From NCBI GenBank assembly GCA_020086605.1, contig JACBWW010000016.1, positions 21,760,399 to 21,824,398 on the forward strand: 64,000 nt of DNA, written 5' to 3'. Position numbers and translations under genes: made by a program. Shown piece by piece: positions 50,401 through 63,500 of this stretch (the stretch's first letter is position 1; every line of letters begins with the position of its first letter). The notes under the pieces were generated by a model that saw nothing but the letters and a program-made list of their open reading frames with translations, searched no databases and had not been told where the DNA came from. Source of the stretch: Lanius collurio. Its lineage: Eukaryota; Chordata; Aves; Passeriformes; Laniidae.

Positions 50401-50635
50401 TGGGCAGCCCCCTGTAGCTGCATCACCTCTTAAGTGTGTTTTCTCAGTGCTGCTCCTCTGTATTTCAGGTGGGTCTTGCTTGCCAGAAGGAAAATTCTGT
50501 TTATGTAGCATGTTATGGAGGTGACACGCTCTTTGCCCTTGTTAGGAAAAGTTTGCTTTTCCCCCTGAATCTAAACCAAAAGTCACACCTGGTGAAAGAA
50601 TACAAATGCTCTTTTTATTTGGGAAAACACATAGC
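47490..50635. other. Non-coding sequence, no gene seen
   Basis: No supported gene. It holds the GAAA-type run listed separately and several AT-rich blocks (49090-49330, 49840-50160) without recognisable elements. Open frames are short and overlap on both strands. Confidence 0.65.
48780..48824. repeat. Poly-A and (GAAA)n microsatellite
   Basis: A10, G, A13, then repeated GAAA units make an uninterrupted purine tract. Lysine-rich frames across it are artefacts. Confidence 0.9.
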
Positions 50636-50639
50636 AAGA

Positions 50640-50755
50640 GTCAGCCACTTACCCAGGCCAGTTGCAGGTAGAACTGGGGTCCAACCTGGCACAGCAGGGA
50701 AGCAAGCAGGAATTTCAGCTGAACTGTGGCTAATAGCCACTGTGCCATGGGACAT
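50640..50755 (-). repeat. MIR-type SINE fragment, degraded
   Basis: The plus strand reads CACTTACCCAGGCCAGTTGC, then AGGTAGAACTGGGGTCCAAC and CTGGC, and later CTAATAGCCACTGTGCCATG. This parallels the complement of MIR-like amniote SINEs (gacttgcccaaggtcacac ... gcagagctgggaatagaacccaggt ... taaccactaggccatg). The insertion is on the minus strand and includes the region near the tRNA-like head. Family assignment is from remembered consensus. Confidence 0.6.
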
Positions 50756-50759
50756 CTCA

Positions 50760-53700
50760 GTGCTGAGCCCCAGAACGTGTTCTGATCAAGGAGATGAACT
50801 GGAGCAGAGCAAGGGTTCAAGTGTGACTGCTCAGGAGCAAAAGGCTTTTCAATAGTCAGCACCTCCTGGCTTGTCTGACAGGCAGACACCTGGCCTTGGT
50901 GCTTATTGGTACAAGCAAAGTGTGTTCCACACCTATTAACTGCTTTTCCTTCCAGGAATTGACTTCTCCTGGAAGCCCTGCCAAGTGGTTTATATGCAAG
51001 CCCATCGATGATGAGCAGCCCACGCTGCCTGCTAAGCCACAGCTGAGTCCAGCCTGCTTTATATTCCCTTTTCACACTCCAGAGAGCGAGCACCAGGATT
51101 TTGTGAGCCCAGGGCAAAAAGATTTAAACAATGGAAGTGTTCAGTGCTGTTTCCTTTGGAGATGCTTGGTGCTGATTAGATCTCCTGCACAGCAGGTATC
51201 CACCTAGCAGAGAGCTTAGCAAGAGCTGCCTCGGAGCACCAGGGCAGCCGTGCAACGTGAAGGGATTTTTAATTCCATCTGTCACACACAACTTTTTGCA
51301 AGGCTTCCAAAAATCACATAACCCCGTGCCCAGCCCCGGCTCTGAGAGCGAAGGCCTTTTGTTTATTGTCTTTGGGCTTGGTGTGCCTGCAGCTGTGCTG
51401 GTGGCAGCACCAGCCCCTCTGACAGACCCCTGGGCAGGGGGAGTGGGGACTGGGATCTTCCCATGTCCAGAACTTCAGTTTTTGGAGGGCTGGTGGCAGA
51501 AGGTAGTGGGCCTCTCTTCCTTTGCCTGAAGTGTCCTCTTCATGCCTGGGCTGCCAACTGTGATGACATTTCTTATGGCCAAGGTATTTCCTAAATCCCA
51601 CAAACTGGGCATCAGGGAAGAGTCCACACTGACTGTGAGAGGTTTCTTTCTATGTGTCAGACTGGTACCATCTTTTTTTTTTGCCCATTGCTCATCTGCT
51701 GCTCCTCATGCCAGAACTTCTGCACTGCAGCAATGTGGGTACTTTGGGGGCAGGAGGGGTGAGAGGGAGGTAGAAAGCTGTGCATGACATTGTGGACCTC
51801 CAATCAGCCCCTTGTTGGCATAATAGCACAAATTAAACATACAGTGCACAAAATAATAAGGCAAATCCAGTTGGAGTCACACCTTCCCTTCAGTCATAAA
51901 CAAAAATCTGAAGCTGAGAGTTTCTCCAAGTGCATATGTGCTATCAGAGATGTGATAACAGCAGAGGGGGAAAGATTCTCATTCCAACAGGTTGCTGGAT
52001 GTGCAGCCACGTGCCCTCGGTGAGCAGCTGGCGTGCGGCGGTGGCACACACACCGTGGAATGTCTCTGGCACAGGGGCCTTTTTCAGCTGATGTTTTCCT
52101 AGAAGGCCATGCCAGGAGACATATTTGTGTTTATTGCCAGGGCTGGGAGTTGCCTACAGGTGCTGATTATTGACCGTTCCTCCTCCACAAGGGAGCCAGT
52201 GTGCGAGCCACCCTCACGTTCCCTGCCCTTCCCTGCAGCTGCGAATGAGCTGTTTGGGTTGGACTTGGTGGCACAGATGGTGCCACCTGTGGCAGGCTCT
52301 GCCAGCAGGACAGATCCCAGGCAGCTGGGAGGTCATTCCTGGCAGGGGGAAGCCAAAATCCATTTGCACTTACGCCAGACTGCCCAGGCTGACAAATACT
52401 TTTGGTTGCTCCCACACCCTGCCGTGAGGCTGATGGTCTTGTAGACCAGTGATGAGGCCTGTTCAGCCCTGAACATGGCCCAGTCTTTCAAGTTTGGGAG
52501 AAAAAAATCATTCAGCATCCTCTCAAAAATCAGGGCAGCCTGATTTCCAAGGTTTCACAGTGCCTGCAGATCTGCTTGCCTTATGTATAACAGTACCTTG
52601 TGTCCCACGAGAGGGTCACCAGAGACTGAGCCCTCCCCAGATAAATATTTATTTCCTCCAGGGATTTTCTCTGGCAGCACCAAATGTGCCAGACTCGGTG
52701 GTGGCAGGTTGGTTTTACACACAAGTGATGAAATCCAGAGTATAAAAGGAGATTTTTCACTCCTGATGGCTATCGGATAAAGAAAAACAACTTCTGGCTT
52801 TCTTCTGCCCTCTCTGTTCCCAAACAAGAAGCATTTATTACACATTTTTTAATTAAGATTTAGGCTGATAAAGCAAAATTGCTGCCTCACCCTGTACTGC
52901 CTTTGTTGAAAAGACAGCTGAACACAATTACTAAAGGAAAACTTTTGCCTTGATGATCTAGTCTTCATTTTTTTAACTGTGTTCATTCCCGATGTCCAAT
53001 AAAATAATAGAATGTAAATCACAGCAGCCTAAAGGCTCAGGGTGAGATTCCCTGACAGGTGGCCTTTGGAGCAGGCAGGGATTTGGGAAGATTCCTGCAG
53101 TGTGACTAAAATTGTCACATTCTAACTTTGTCGAATTTATGTGAAAAAGAAAATCAAGGAGTCTTTGCACCTGAAGCTATAAAGTGGCTCGTGCTCCCTT
53201 GAAGCAGAGCCAGCACTTATTTGAAATTTGGTCCACCTCAGGGACCATCGTTTGAACTGAATAATAAAAGCCAAATTGAGGCAAATTCACCACGTGTCAG
53301 GGGTAGATATGAAAGGCTTGCGTTGATTTTTTTCATCTGTCTGGTATGGTTATTTCTACCCTGTGTTGGTATGACCCTGACCCCTGTGAGGAGATCCACA
53401 TCCATATTTTTGCATTAAAAAAATGGCAAACTCACGTATTTTCCAAGAAAATTCCCTAATTTGCTGGATTTTTTTTTTCTGAGTTCCTTTGGGAAGAGAA
53501 GTTGAGTTCAGTAGGAAATCTAAATTTGAAAGTTTGTGTGAAACATGTTTAAGGGCTTTGTGTTTTCAAACAATAATGTTCCCAAGAAATATTAAAAAGA
53601 AACACATATCTTTCTTTCTTGTTTATTTTTTGGTAATTTTTAGATCAACACCCGTCATTTTCATTAGTGCTCTATGACCCAGTTCGTCACTGACATGCTG

Positions 53701-56560
53701 AAAATTAAACATCCACTGAAGTGCTTCACTAAATCAGGGACTGGAGCTCCCTAATGACAAGTACATGCACACTCCACCAGCCAGCCATAAGATTTTTTTG
53801 CATCTATTTATGTCCATTTTCTCCTCCAGTGCAGAAAACGATGCCAAGATGCATTTTGCACCGGTCTACCGCACACTGAGATTTCCCCTGCTCCCAGACC
53901 CCTGACAGAGAGCACTTTTGCTTTCATTTATTACTTTAATATAACTTTTTTTTTTTTCCCTTCTGTGTTTCACAACATTGAGCAACTTCCCACTGGCTGT
54001 GATGGCCAGGGCCCGTTTGGCATCGTGGTGGAGGAATCCCAGGCATGCTCCACCAGCCCCCTCCTGACTCGTGGGCAGGCTTCAGGCAGCCACTCTCACC
54101 TTTTCCCTTAATTTTTTCGGAGCAGAGCTGGGTGAAGCCCATTTTTTCCATCTCACAACAGCACTTTGTGATGGCAGGGCTGGTGTTCCCTCTCCATCTC
54201 AGTGTGAACCAATAGGTGTCATTCGAAATGAATGAGTGGGAGAGAGAAAGGAGGAGAACAAATACCTTACAGTCCCCTGGTGAGGGAAATGCTTGGGCTG
54301 CCAGCTCTCTAGGCTCCATTCCCAGTGCTAAAGGCTGTGCCTTTCACATCCCAGCTGGCCTCCCCACCCCAGGCCACAGGATGCACATACTCCCCTTCTG
54401 TGCACGACCAAAAATTCCCCTTTGCAAAAGAGAAGTGGGGGCAAACCCATCATGTTTCTCTGAACAGTTTCCATCTCAATGCATTGGTATTTTTCCACCT
54501 CCAAAAGCATTTCAGAAGGGCTTTCCAGCCCATTCCCTCCTGTGGCCTTTAAAAGCCGTGTCAGCCACCAGAGCTGTTTCAGTAGCTGCTCCCATCGGAG
54601 TGGGTTCAACTCTTGATTCCAATGGCAGCCAATTTGTATGGATGAGTGTTTTCATGTCCACAGATACAGGTAATGGTTTGGAAGACATTTATATTCCTGA
54701 TATAATTAAACACAGTAGTTTTATATTCCTTCATACTGGCATAGTGGAGATGTTATGAGAATACCAGCTCTTTCCTTATGGAAAAGTCTTACAGAATTTA
54801 ATAAGAAAACAATAACCCTTCTTAGGCTTAGGAGCTTTTTGAATAGGATTTAAAACTGAATTACATCACTGCAACTCTATAGAATGTCTTAAAATGTCTT
54901 TGCAAGAGGGGATCAGTCTCTATCAAATTTTAAAGATTACACAGCCATTTCCATAGATTATTTCATTTCTCTCCAGTTCTACTGGTTGCACTCCTATTAA
55001 TTTCTGTGGGGTTTTCCCATATGGCATGTATTATTTTGGCCATAAAACTACTCCCTGAGGCAACACAGGCCATGAAAGACGCACAGCCTCAGTTCAGCCT
55101 AATGAAATCCCATTAGCTTCCAGAAAGACTGAGTCAGGTTTGCAAAGCCATTTTGTGTCCCCGTTCCATACACGTATTCCAGTGCTGTGCACATGGATGT
55201 TCCTTGCCCTGTGGAGGACACAGGCTTCAGTCCCAAATCTGAGATGTTTGAGTTCCTGCCTGTGACTTGGGAGGCGTGCCAGAGCCCATCACACTTAGTG
55301 GCATATTGAAGAGATTAGTGGTGTGATCAATTGAAACATTTTAAATTTTAATCAGCTTTTTCTTCCAAGCTTCCCCTCCTTTGTGCTGTCCGCCTGCCCC
55401 CTCCCAGCAGTGTTTATGATGTGTTATGAGCCACCATGTGCTCCCCTCCTCCTTGCTGCAGGGCCAGTGCTGATCAGCCTTATGGCCATTTGGGCTCCTT
55501 GGGGCTTCCTTGTGTCCCTGTGGCTGTGCCCACCCGTGCTCAGCCACCCTTGGGAGCACCATTCCATCCACACTGGTGCCCCATGGAAGGCCACAAGGTT
55601 AAATAACCCCCCCTGGCCAGCAGCCCTGGCCAGCAGCAGCCTGGCTTCTTCATGTGTGAGACACTCCTCTCCAAGGAGCTGCCATCAGCACTCATCAGGA
55701 CTGGACCTCAGGGGCTCACATGTCTTCCCTGTGCTTTGGGATACCAGGAGTGCACTTTCCTGCTTGCTGCTGCTGTGCTGTGGTGGGTGGGATGCCTTTC
55801 AGCTGTCACCTTACCATTGACCTTATGATTTATTTTGATTAACCTAAGCCTACTGAATTCCAGCCCTTCTTGGAGAGCCCAGTGCAACCTGCAGCACAAC
55901 CCCAGGCCTAATTCGGGTAAGCACAACGCACGGCTTCGCTTACGTTCATTTTGCAGTGATTTATTTTTTCTTCTCATACCCTTATGAAAGTGGACACCAC
56001 CCGTGGATGGTGGGGTCAGACTTCACCTTCTCTTGCATGTGCTTAAGTAAGCAAATGTCTTTGAGGCAACTTCAAAGCAGGGGGTTGAGAGCAGGGCAGA
56101 TTTTTAGCCCTGGAACGAACAGCTTGGCATGTTGAGATTGAACCCCAGCATGGTGCTGAATGTGTGGGTGTCTTGGATGTAGCAGGGTGTAATACTAGCC
56201 CAGAAGAAAGCATGATTCTAGCATAGGTTGGTAGAGCTGTGCTTTTGCCAGTGGACTGATTTTGATTTCCAGAGAAGGAGACCTAGTCCATAATTTGTCA
56301 TCTGAGATTTTAAAGTTATCCAGTGTGGGGTGTAGTATGTCTCAACCTGATTATATTGCACAAGGAGTGGCCAGACCCTTCATTTTGAGGAAGCCACACC
56401 CTTTTCTTCCACAAGTGCATCTGATCCCTTGAAGCCTGACTAGAAATCACTTAACAGTGGGAATTTATTCCTATAACAGCACAAATAATTTACAGCGAGG
56501 CTTTTGCCATTATTATTCTGCTGCATTTCTTCAAGATATAAAATTATTTTATATTGCATA
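50760..56560. other. Non-coding sequence with one speculative exon on the plus strand
   Basis: No supported gene. A splice-bounded open stretch at 50956-51195 is described among the findings. A perfect tandem duplication of the 13-bp word CCCTGGCCAGCAG lies at 55611-55636. CpG-containing, repeat-free stretches at 51200-51350 and 53785-53900 might be conserved non-coding DNA. The 180-codon frame at 54216-54758 and the 145-codon frame at 55383-55820 have no recognised domains; the latter crosses the tandem duplication. Confidence 0.6.
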
Positions 56561-56564
56561 TTTT

Positions 56565-56700
56565 CCCATGCCCTTTCCCTGCTTACACTGTCTGCCTTGA
56601 CTCGTTGCTAATGACGTTTGTTGACAAGCTCAGCGCATTTTGATAAGTCTTCTGCCAAAGTGTCTCTAATAAAAATAAGAAGAATGACAAGTGGAACAGT
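56565..56700. promoter_or_regulatory. Candidate conserved non-coding element with CRE half-site
   Basis: GACTCGTTGCTAATGACGTT contains a CREB-type TGACGT (56612-56617). It is followed by TTGTTGACAAGCTCAGCGCA and TTTTGATAAG. Three CpGs survive in otherwise AT-rich DNA, and no repeat or open frame explains them. The call is an inference from word content. Confidence 0.25.
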
Positions 56701-59700
56701 GCAAAGAGGATTCCAACAGCAACAACCGAAGGTTAAGGCAGCATAAAACAGGGGGAAAACATAACAAAAACAGAACACAGTGAGCCCAGATTGCCTTTGT
56801 TAAGAATATTTAATGCTAAATTTTGTTTTATAACCCTGACTCTCAAGCTATCCATGCAACTTAGATGCCCTTGTTTTGCAGTCGTAGGAATCTGCCTTCA
56901 GTTCCTGTTGGGGCAGGGGGAGCTCTGTGTATGTATTTTGCACCTTCAGTCTTTGGCCTCATTGGTTTTTGGTCTTCTAAGAGCCAGAGCAAGGACCCCT
57001 CTCCTGTGCATGTGGCTGGAGAGGGCTGGTGGCTCACAGCCCCTCAGCACGGCTTCTTGCCAAGGAGCAGAGATCCCACAGCACTGAGGTGGGGCAGATA
57101 TAATGGGGAGTGTGTAGCCAAGCATTTGGGACATTTCCTGGTTTGGCACAGCCAGTTCTGTACCAGCTGGGGGTCCATATCTGACCCTCTGCACAGCTGG
57201 GGAGAGGGGCTGAGAAGCTGCTTCAAGGGTGAAGTTCCCAAGCACAGCACCAGCTGTTCCTGGCAGGGCTTTGGAGCAGGGAGTGGGAACAACCTCATCC
57301 CTTACTCCTCAACCCATGGACCCCTTCCCTGCCTCCTCCACCATCACTGTTAATTTTTGGAAGGCACCTGTGATTTCTCAGCTCTGTGACTCTCCCTTCT
57401 CCACATGAAAGAAGAAAATCGGTCCTGGGTGAGTGACTTTGCCTCTGTTTGGGCTTCACCAGATGGTGATGTCGTAATTGTTGAGTGATGGCCTCATAAG
57501 ACAACTGGGCAGTCAGAGTGGTTGGCTGGGATTTGTGTCTTAGGCGTGTAAGGAGGGATAAATGTACAACAGAATCAGCAATGGAAGATTTGATGGGAGA
57601 TTTCAGTGCAGCCAGTAAAGGCATCTCCTCATGTTAGACCTTGGTGCCGTCAGCTGGGATGGAGTGCAGGGAAAATCAGTGACAGAACCATTTAATACAA
57701 ATGAAATAGCCCTGTTTGAAATTCTGGAGCTTTCTGCCGAATTTAATAAATCTTTTCAGCTGTTTTACAGAACGCCTTGACAACGTTTCCAAAGATGCAG
57801 GAAGGCCAACATTTCCAAACAGCTTTAAAGCCCTTGGCCCAAGATCCGGGCTGAGCACAGCTGTGTCTGACCCCACCGTGAGAACCAGAGAGGGGCTGAA
57901 TTCTCCATTTGTTAGTGCTGGGAAGGTCCTGCTTTGGCTCTTCTCCACTGTGAAAAGTCTCTCTTTGAAGCAATGAGGGCTGAAGTTACAGGTGTCCCAA
58001 GGCTGGGATCAGGGACAGCAGCAGCTGCAGGGAGGGGTGGCCCCACTGCTGTGTCCCTGGTGTCACCTAGAGACCCTCACTGGTGCTGTTATCCTGGACA
58101 ATTTTAGCAGCTCGTGGGAACCACCATGTGAAAACATGTTATAATGTAATGCCTTTTAGTCAGGAGCAAAGGATTGGATCTGGATTCCTCTCCTCGTGCC
58201 ACAAAAGATATTTTTAGTGCCCCTGGAGCCAGCTGGGGTTTCTGCAGAGGGGAGGGCTCTACCCTCTCCTATAAGGTTTTTCCAGCACTGCCCACATTAG
58301 TGCTGTGAATAAGTCCTTCTGCTTGATCAATAATGCACCAATGGGGCTTTTGGAACATGTTCAAGCAAGTTCAGTTTTTTTAAAGGGAATTTAGGCAGCA
58401 TTTTTCTTTGGAATTAAGCTCTTGGACTCTTTACCTGCCTGACACCAAGCTCCCAGCTCCCATGGGGTCTGTGTATGAGAGTCCCCCAGGTCATAGGGGA
58501 GTCTTAGCCCTACATAGTACAGGTAAAGTATGTACAAATAAAGTACAGATGTGTGGGTCCAAGGGATACAGGCATCATCCTGGAGGATGCTGTAAAAGAC
58601 TTCTGGGGTGAAATGTGGGGATGGTGAACCCTCTGCTGTGCTCTCAGCCTTTCCATGGGGCAACAGAGATCCTTGGGATGGTGCTAAACTGAGCTCCCAA
58701 GGGATGAGGGCATCAAGGACTCAGACTGTGAGTCCTTCTTGACCAGATTCTACTGTCATGAACATTGATTACAACTAGTCTAGATTAGACCCTGATTTCT
58801 TTTGGCTACCTGACCCCACAACAGCACAATCCTAGTATTGGGAATTCTAGGGAACCAATACTAGAAAGACACAGCCCCATCCCAAACCACTTTTGAGCAA
58901 TACCCTTGGAGCCAGGTTGGTCTAGAAGGGTTTTATATTTTAAATATGCCTGGGTGCCCAAAATGGGAGTGCAGGCATCCATCAACTTAGCAGGTGACAA
59001 ATCTCCTTGCTTTCAGAGGTGGATGTTGTCATTGCTTGGCTTTGTGGCACCAGCACCTGGCTTGCTGGAGTGGGTTTGTGTCTGTCTTTCCTCTCCTGGC
59101 TCTTTGGAAGGTTCCAGTGACTGATCTCACTCAGGTCTCATCCCCACCCCGCAAATCCTACATTTCTCACCACCTGCAGCTTCCCATGCATGTTTACTTT
59201 CTCCTGCCTTGAGCTGGTGGCATTGTGCTCCTGCTGGCACAGACCTTGGACCCCACATTTGCAGGTGGGAGTGAGTTCAGCTTTGGGGCTGATCATGGTT
59301 CCAGGAAAGATCTGGACAGAGAGGCTCTGCCATGATGTGTTGGGGCTCAGACCTCACACTGTACCCCAAGCATGATGTGGTGCTTTCCCCTTTCTTCCCT
59401 CCATAAAAGGTTAATTTGGTTGTTTTGCAAAATTATGTCAAACACCTTCATTTTTACCCTGTGAAAACAGAATTGTAAAAAAGAAAAAAAAAGCAGCTGA
59501 ATTTCAACAAGTTGGAATCTGAAAGCTTTCTCTTCTATTTTATTTGAAACATGTCTTTCAAAAATCTGCCAAAAAAATCTGCTTTTCAATCCAAACTTTT
59601 TGTTTGGTTTGCTTTTTTTTTTTTCCTGGAATATCCTTCAATTTTCCTAATATGACCAAGTGTATCTTTCCTGCCTCCCCTCTAAAAACAGTCTGTAAAG

Positions 59701-60435
59701 AAAATATAATCTAATTTTGGGCTGAGCAAAGCCATTGATTCATCTCAGCAGAAAAAGCTGCATGCTTCTCAGTTCTCCAAAGAAAATCTTTCTTTTTTTC
59801 TCTCTTTTTCTCTTTGTCCCACGGTTTTCCCCCTTTGTTCCATGAGGTCGACTTGGGACAATTCCTCCCCTCCCCAGTTTTCAGTATTACACAAGTGGAC
59901 CAGAAAAAACAGCCATTCAGCTGCTCCAACCACAATCTAAGTGGGAATGAGAAGATATTTCAGCTGTTTCTCTTGGTTTCCATTTTTTCCCAGTTTCTGG
60001 CTCAGTAGCTCCCAGAACCTATTACACTAATTGTCCTTTTCCAAAATCCAACTGTCAACAAAAGGCAGGGAACCAGTCTAACGATTTCAACTGGAATTTC
60101 CACTGCTTTGGTTCATTCCTGGTTTTGATTTTCACGAACTTCTTTGCCCCCCAAGAAATTTGACATTTTGAGATATTTCCCAAACTTAAATTTGGTGCCA
60201 TAAACTCTTCCTGCGACAAACATGAAATTCATTATCACAAGTGACACTTCATGGTGGGGCAGATACAAATGTCTCCCTCATTTCACAACTTTCAGTCTGT
60301 GATGAGAGAATTAAAGTGTTTGAGTGGAATTATATGGAATTAGGACGAGGTGGAGCCAATGGTGTGAGCTCCTCATTGCAAACCCAGCTCTTCAGTTTCC
60401 AGGTTTCCTTTCCTCCACATATATACTTAATTCCT
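56701..60435. other. Non-coding sequence, no gene seen
   Basis: No supported gene. The hairpin cluster near 58.7-58.9 kb is listed separately. The interval 59380-60250 is T-rich with many TTTCAAA/TTTGACATTTTG-type words. It may hold remnants of an ancient amniote repeat, but I cannot name one. Two overlapping frames at 56865-57353 (162 codons, plus) and 56946-57245 (minus) have no known domain. Confidence 0.6.
58715..58864. repeat. Cluster of inverted repeats
   Basis: Two exact stem-loops lie within 150 bp. Arms AAGGACTCA (58715-58723) and TGAGTCCTT (58729-58737) flank a 5-nt loop. Arms CTAGTATTGG (58832-58841) and CCAATACTAG (58855-58864) flank a 13-nt loop. Between them, GTCTA/TAGAC (58778-58790) forms a minor 5-bp stem. 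No terminal repeats or target-site duplications were recognised, so a transposon origin is possible but not shown. Confidence 0.75.
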
Positions 60436-60439
60436 CACC

Positions 60440-60505
60440 AAAATGCCCCTTTTCCAGCCAAAATGCCCCTTTTCCAGCCAAAATGCCCCCTTTCCAGCCA
60501 AAATT
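60440..60505. repeat. 20-bp minisatellite, three copies plus a partial
   Basis: The unit AAATGCCCCTTTTCCAGCCA occurs at 60441-60460 and 60461-60480 exactly, and at 60481-60500 with one T-to-C change. A truncated AAATT start follows. The first two copies are identical, so expansion is either recent or homogenised. In an overlapping plus-strand frame it makes a repeated proline/alanine/lysine block, which is an artefact. Confidence 0.92.
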
Positions 60506-60509
60506 CATC

Positions 60510-63500
60510 TTTCAAATGCAATGCACATTGTCAAAGGGAACACTTGGGCTTTGTTCAAAACAATTGTTTGTCAATATGTTTTTCCACTGTTCCCCTAATG
60601 GGAAATGCCTCCTCCAGCAGCACTTTAACTGCTTGGTTGTGTCCAGGATGCTGAAACACGTGGCAGAAACAATAAACTGATGCAATGACATCTTTATATT
60701 ATGTGCACTGAATTGTTTGAGTTGTTGAGTGAAGTCAGATCAGTGTTTATCTACATTTTGCATCACCCGCTGGCACACTCAGCTTGCAGTGAATAGAATA
60801 AATCAAGTGCTTAAAATTAGCCACTTGCTTAAGGGCTCTGTTAAAATACAACCTAAATGCTACTGCAGATTTAGGAGGCACTTGAATTTGCCCTAGCAGA
60901 GAGATGTTGGAGCAGGATATGGGAACCTCTTCTTGGATAACCCCACTGAGACCAAACCTGAGCGAAGCCCGCCTTAACTATTTTGTTCTCATTTCCCTCC
61001 AAATTTCTCTTTTCCTCTCTTTTGTCTCCTCCAGCCTAGAGCCTCTGATAAAATGGAACAAATAAGAATCTGGGGTAATTGTTTGCAGTGCTGGGGAACT
61101 TTTCTGTGACGTGTCCCAGAGCTTCTGCTGTGAGCCAGGCGCTGGCAGCTGGTTTCACTTTGGAGCCCTGTACGAGCTCACAGCTCAGGCAGTTGTTGCA
61201 CATTTACAAACCTCTGTCACTCTGGGGCTCTGCCTCTGCACCCACCTCACTTTGCTCCCAATTTTCTGACTTCTCCTTCAGTTTTCTTCTTTTTTTGTTT
61301 TTAACTCCCCTCCATTTTTTTTTTCATTCTTTTCTCTTTTTGTTGTTTGCAGAATGAATAAACATATTTTCACATACAGGAATAAAGCCCTGGACACTCC
61401 TGGCTGCTGCTTTCCCTGTGCTACCACTTCTTCATATGTATAAATTTAGCAGGGGGTCCAGGAGCTAAAATAGGAAGCACATGGTTTTGTGACTTTACAA
61501 TTGAAATAAAGAAATCTAATATGACAGAAGAAGCATGTTGTTTATGGAACTACAGATTTCAGTGAAGGCCATCCCTACCAAATCATAATTAAAATTACCA
61601 TAATGGCCCCTGAGTTTCATTTGTTGGGCTGGGGGGAAGGAAAATACGGATATTTTCAGTGGGTTCTGCTGAAACAATTTATTGAGAGCCACAGCTGGTT
61701 TTAATGTGCTGATGAGCTGGGAAAACAGTCAAAATTGTACTCCAGTCAAGTGACTGTGTAATATCTGAGGGCAGAACCAGACCAAAATCTCTGTCCTTTT
61801 ATTTAATCTAATGAATAGCATTTTGTAACTGCAAAACATAATTGCTCTGCACATATGTTATGTGCACACTTCACTAACAACATCCACAGTGCCACCAGTG
61901 GAACGAATGAGAACATTTCTAGTCTGATTTATTTAACTCTTCTAAATTTTTTCAGACTTCTTTGGAATAAACCAACTATTTGGTATGGAGGTCTTCAGCT
62001 ATGTTTATGCAGGCTGTAGGAAGGAAACTTGTGTTCCTTGAAATAAAAATAATGGATTTTTTTTGCAAGAAAGACATTTTTACGAAATTATTTCTACCTT
62101 TTTAAGTGGATTTAGGTTTTACACTGGAGTTGCCTTTGAAGTCAGAGACACAAAACGAATCAACTTTAAAATTAGCACATAAAATTAATGATTGCTGGAG
62201 TTGGCAGGCTGATTGGAAAACCAGGACTCCTCTGGCATTTTCATTTGGAAAAAGCTTCAAAGCTACTGCCTGTGTTTGACATTAGAACTAAGAGCTGAAG
62301 AGTGAGGGAGAAAAAAGGAAAATGCCTCCTAAATATCAGGTGCAAAGCAAATTTCATGGGACAGGAAACCCCACGCTGTGTTTGCAGCCTCAGATTTGGA
62401 GAAATCCCTAAAAGAAAATCTTTTTGCAAACCTCTGAGTCCCAGATTTTGTTGATTGTTCATTTGCTGGGGTTTTGTTTGGGTTTGTTTTGTGGTTGTTG
62501 ATGTTGTTGTTTTTCTTCAGCATTTATATGTGAAAGCAAACAAGGGAATGGTTTGGGGGGAGTAGTAGAAGAAGGCACATAATAATTCATAATAAATCCA
62601 TAGCTGTGCCTTCCCCTGAAGAGCCACACATCTGCAGCAATGACCAGCTTGTGTTATGAAGACACTGTTTGATTTGGCTAAACTTGCTTAAAAATCTGAA
62701 ACTGCTCCTTCCCTGAAGCAGCTCAGACTTGCTCACCCACCTTATGACCAAACCCAGCATTTCACTGCACTTTTTGTTTTCCCAGTAAAACAAAGCAACT
62801 TTTTCTGGGAGGGGGGAGCAAAGGACAAAAAAAATAAAATTACCTGCTTTATACCTTCATTAGTGGAAAATTAAGTTCTCCCCCTGCTTTGAGGAGCCAG
62901 CTGGGTGTGGGGTTGGTGATGGAAGACAGCTGCAAACAAATGTGTTGAGTGAATTAATGTACTGTGTGATGGTGGAAAAAGAGCTCAGCTCTGCAGGATG
63001 GATTTGGTTATCACGGGTTGAGCAAGGCTGAGAGAGGGGCAGCAGAGGCTGTCTGCAAGTTCAGCTGCAAACTGTGCACTAGTGCTTGAAAAAAAGGGAA
63101 GGATGTCACGAGAGAGAGGAAAAAACGGAAGAGAATATGAGTTTGGAGCAGAAAAACTGGCAAAATATGAGTTGCTATAAGTTGGATTCTTGTTTTCTCG
63201 AGTGGATTTGGCTTCAAAAGCAATTAGCTTCTTGTCACATGCTGGGGCAGCCGTGCCAAACAGTTCAACAACACTTTATTTTTGTCATTGCACAAAAGGT
63301 GATATTGAGCCCAGAATAACTGTTTCCATTTATGACTTTGGCTTTTGGCCTAAGCTCAAAGGAAGTGAAAAAAAATAAAGAGTGATATCCTTTTCTGAAG
63401 GTCTTGGGGCACTCGAGGCTCAGATGTTGGTGTACAAGAAAGTTTACCAGGGTCCCAGTGCCAACAGAAAAGCCAGATCTCTGAGAGCTTTATTTGGGTG

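Noticed and set aside
54216..54758. 180-codon plus-strand open frame
   Set aside because: No recognisable domain and overlapped by two other frames; nothing distinguishes it from chance.
60324..60680. Repeat-containing protein suggested by a P/A/K block
   Set aside because: The block is the translated 20-bp minisatellite; the rest of the frame has no recognisable domain.
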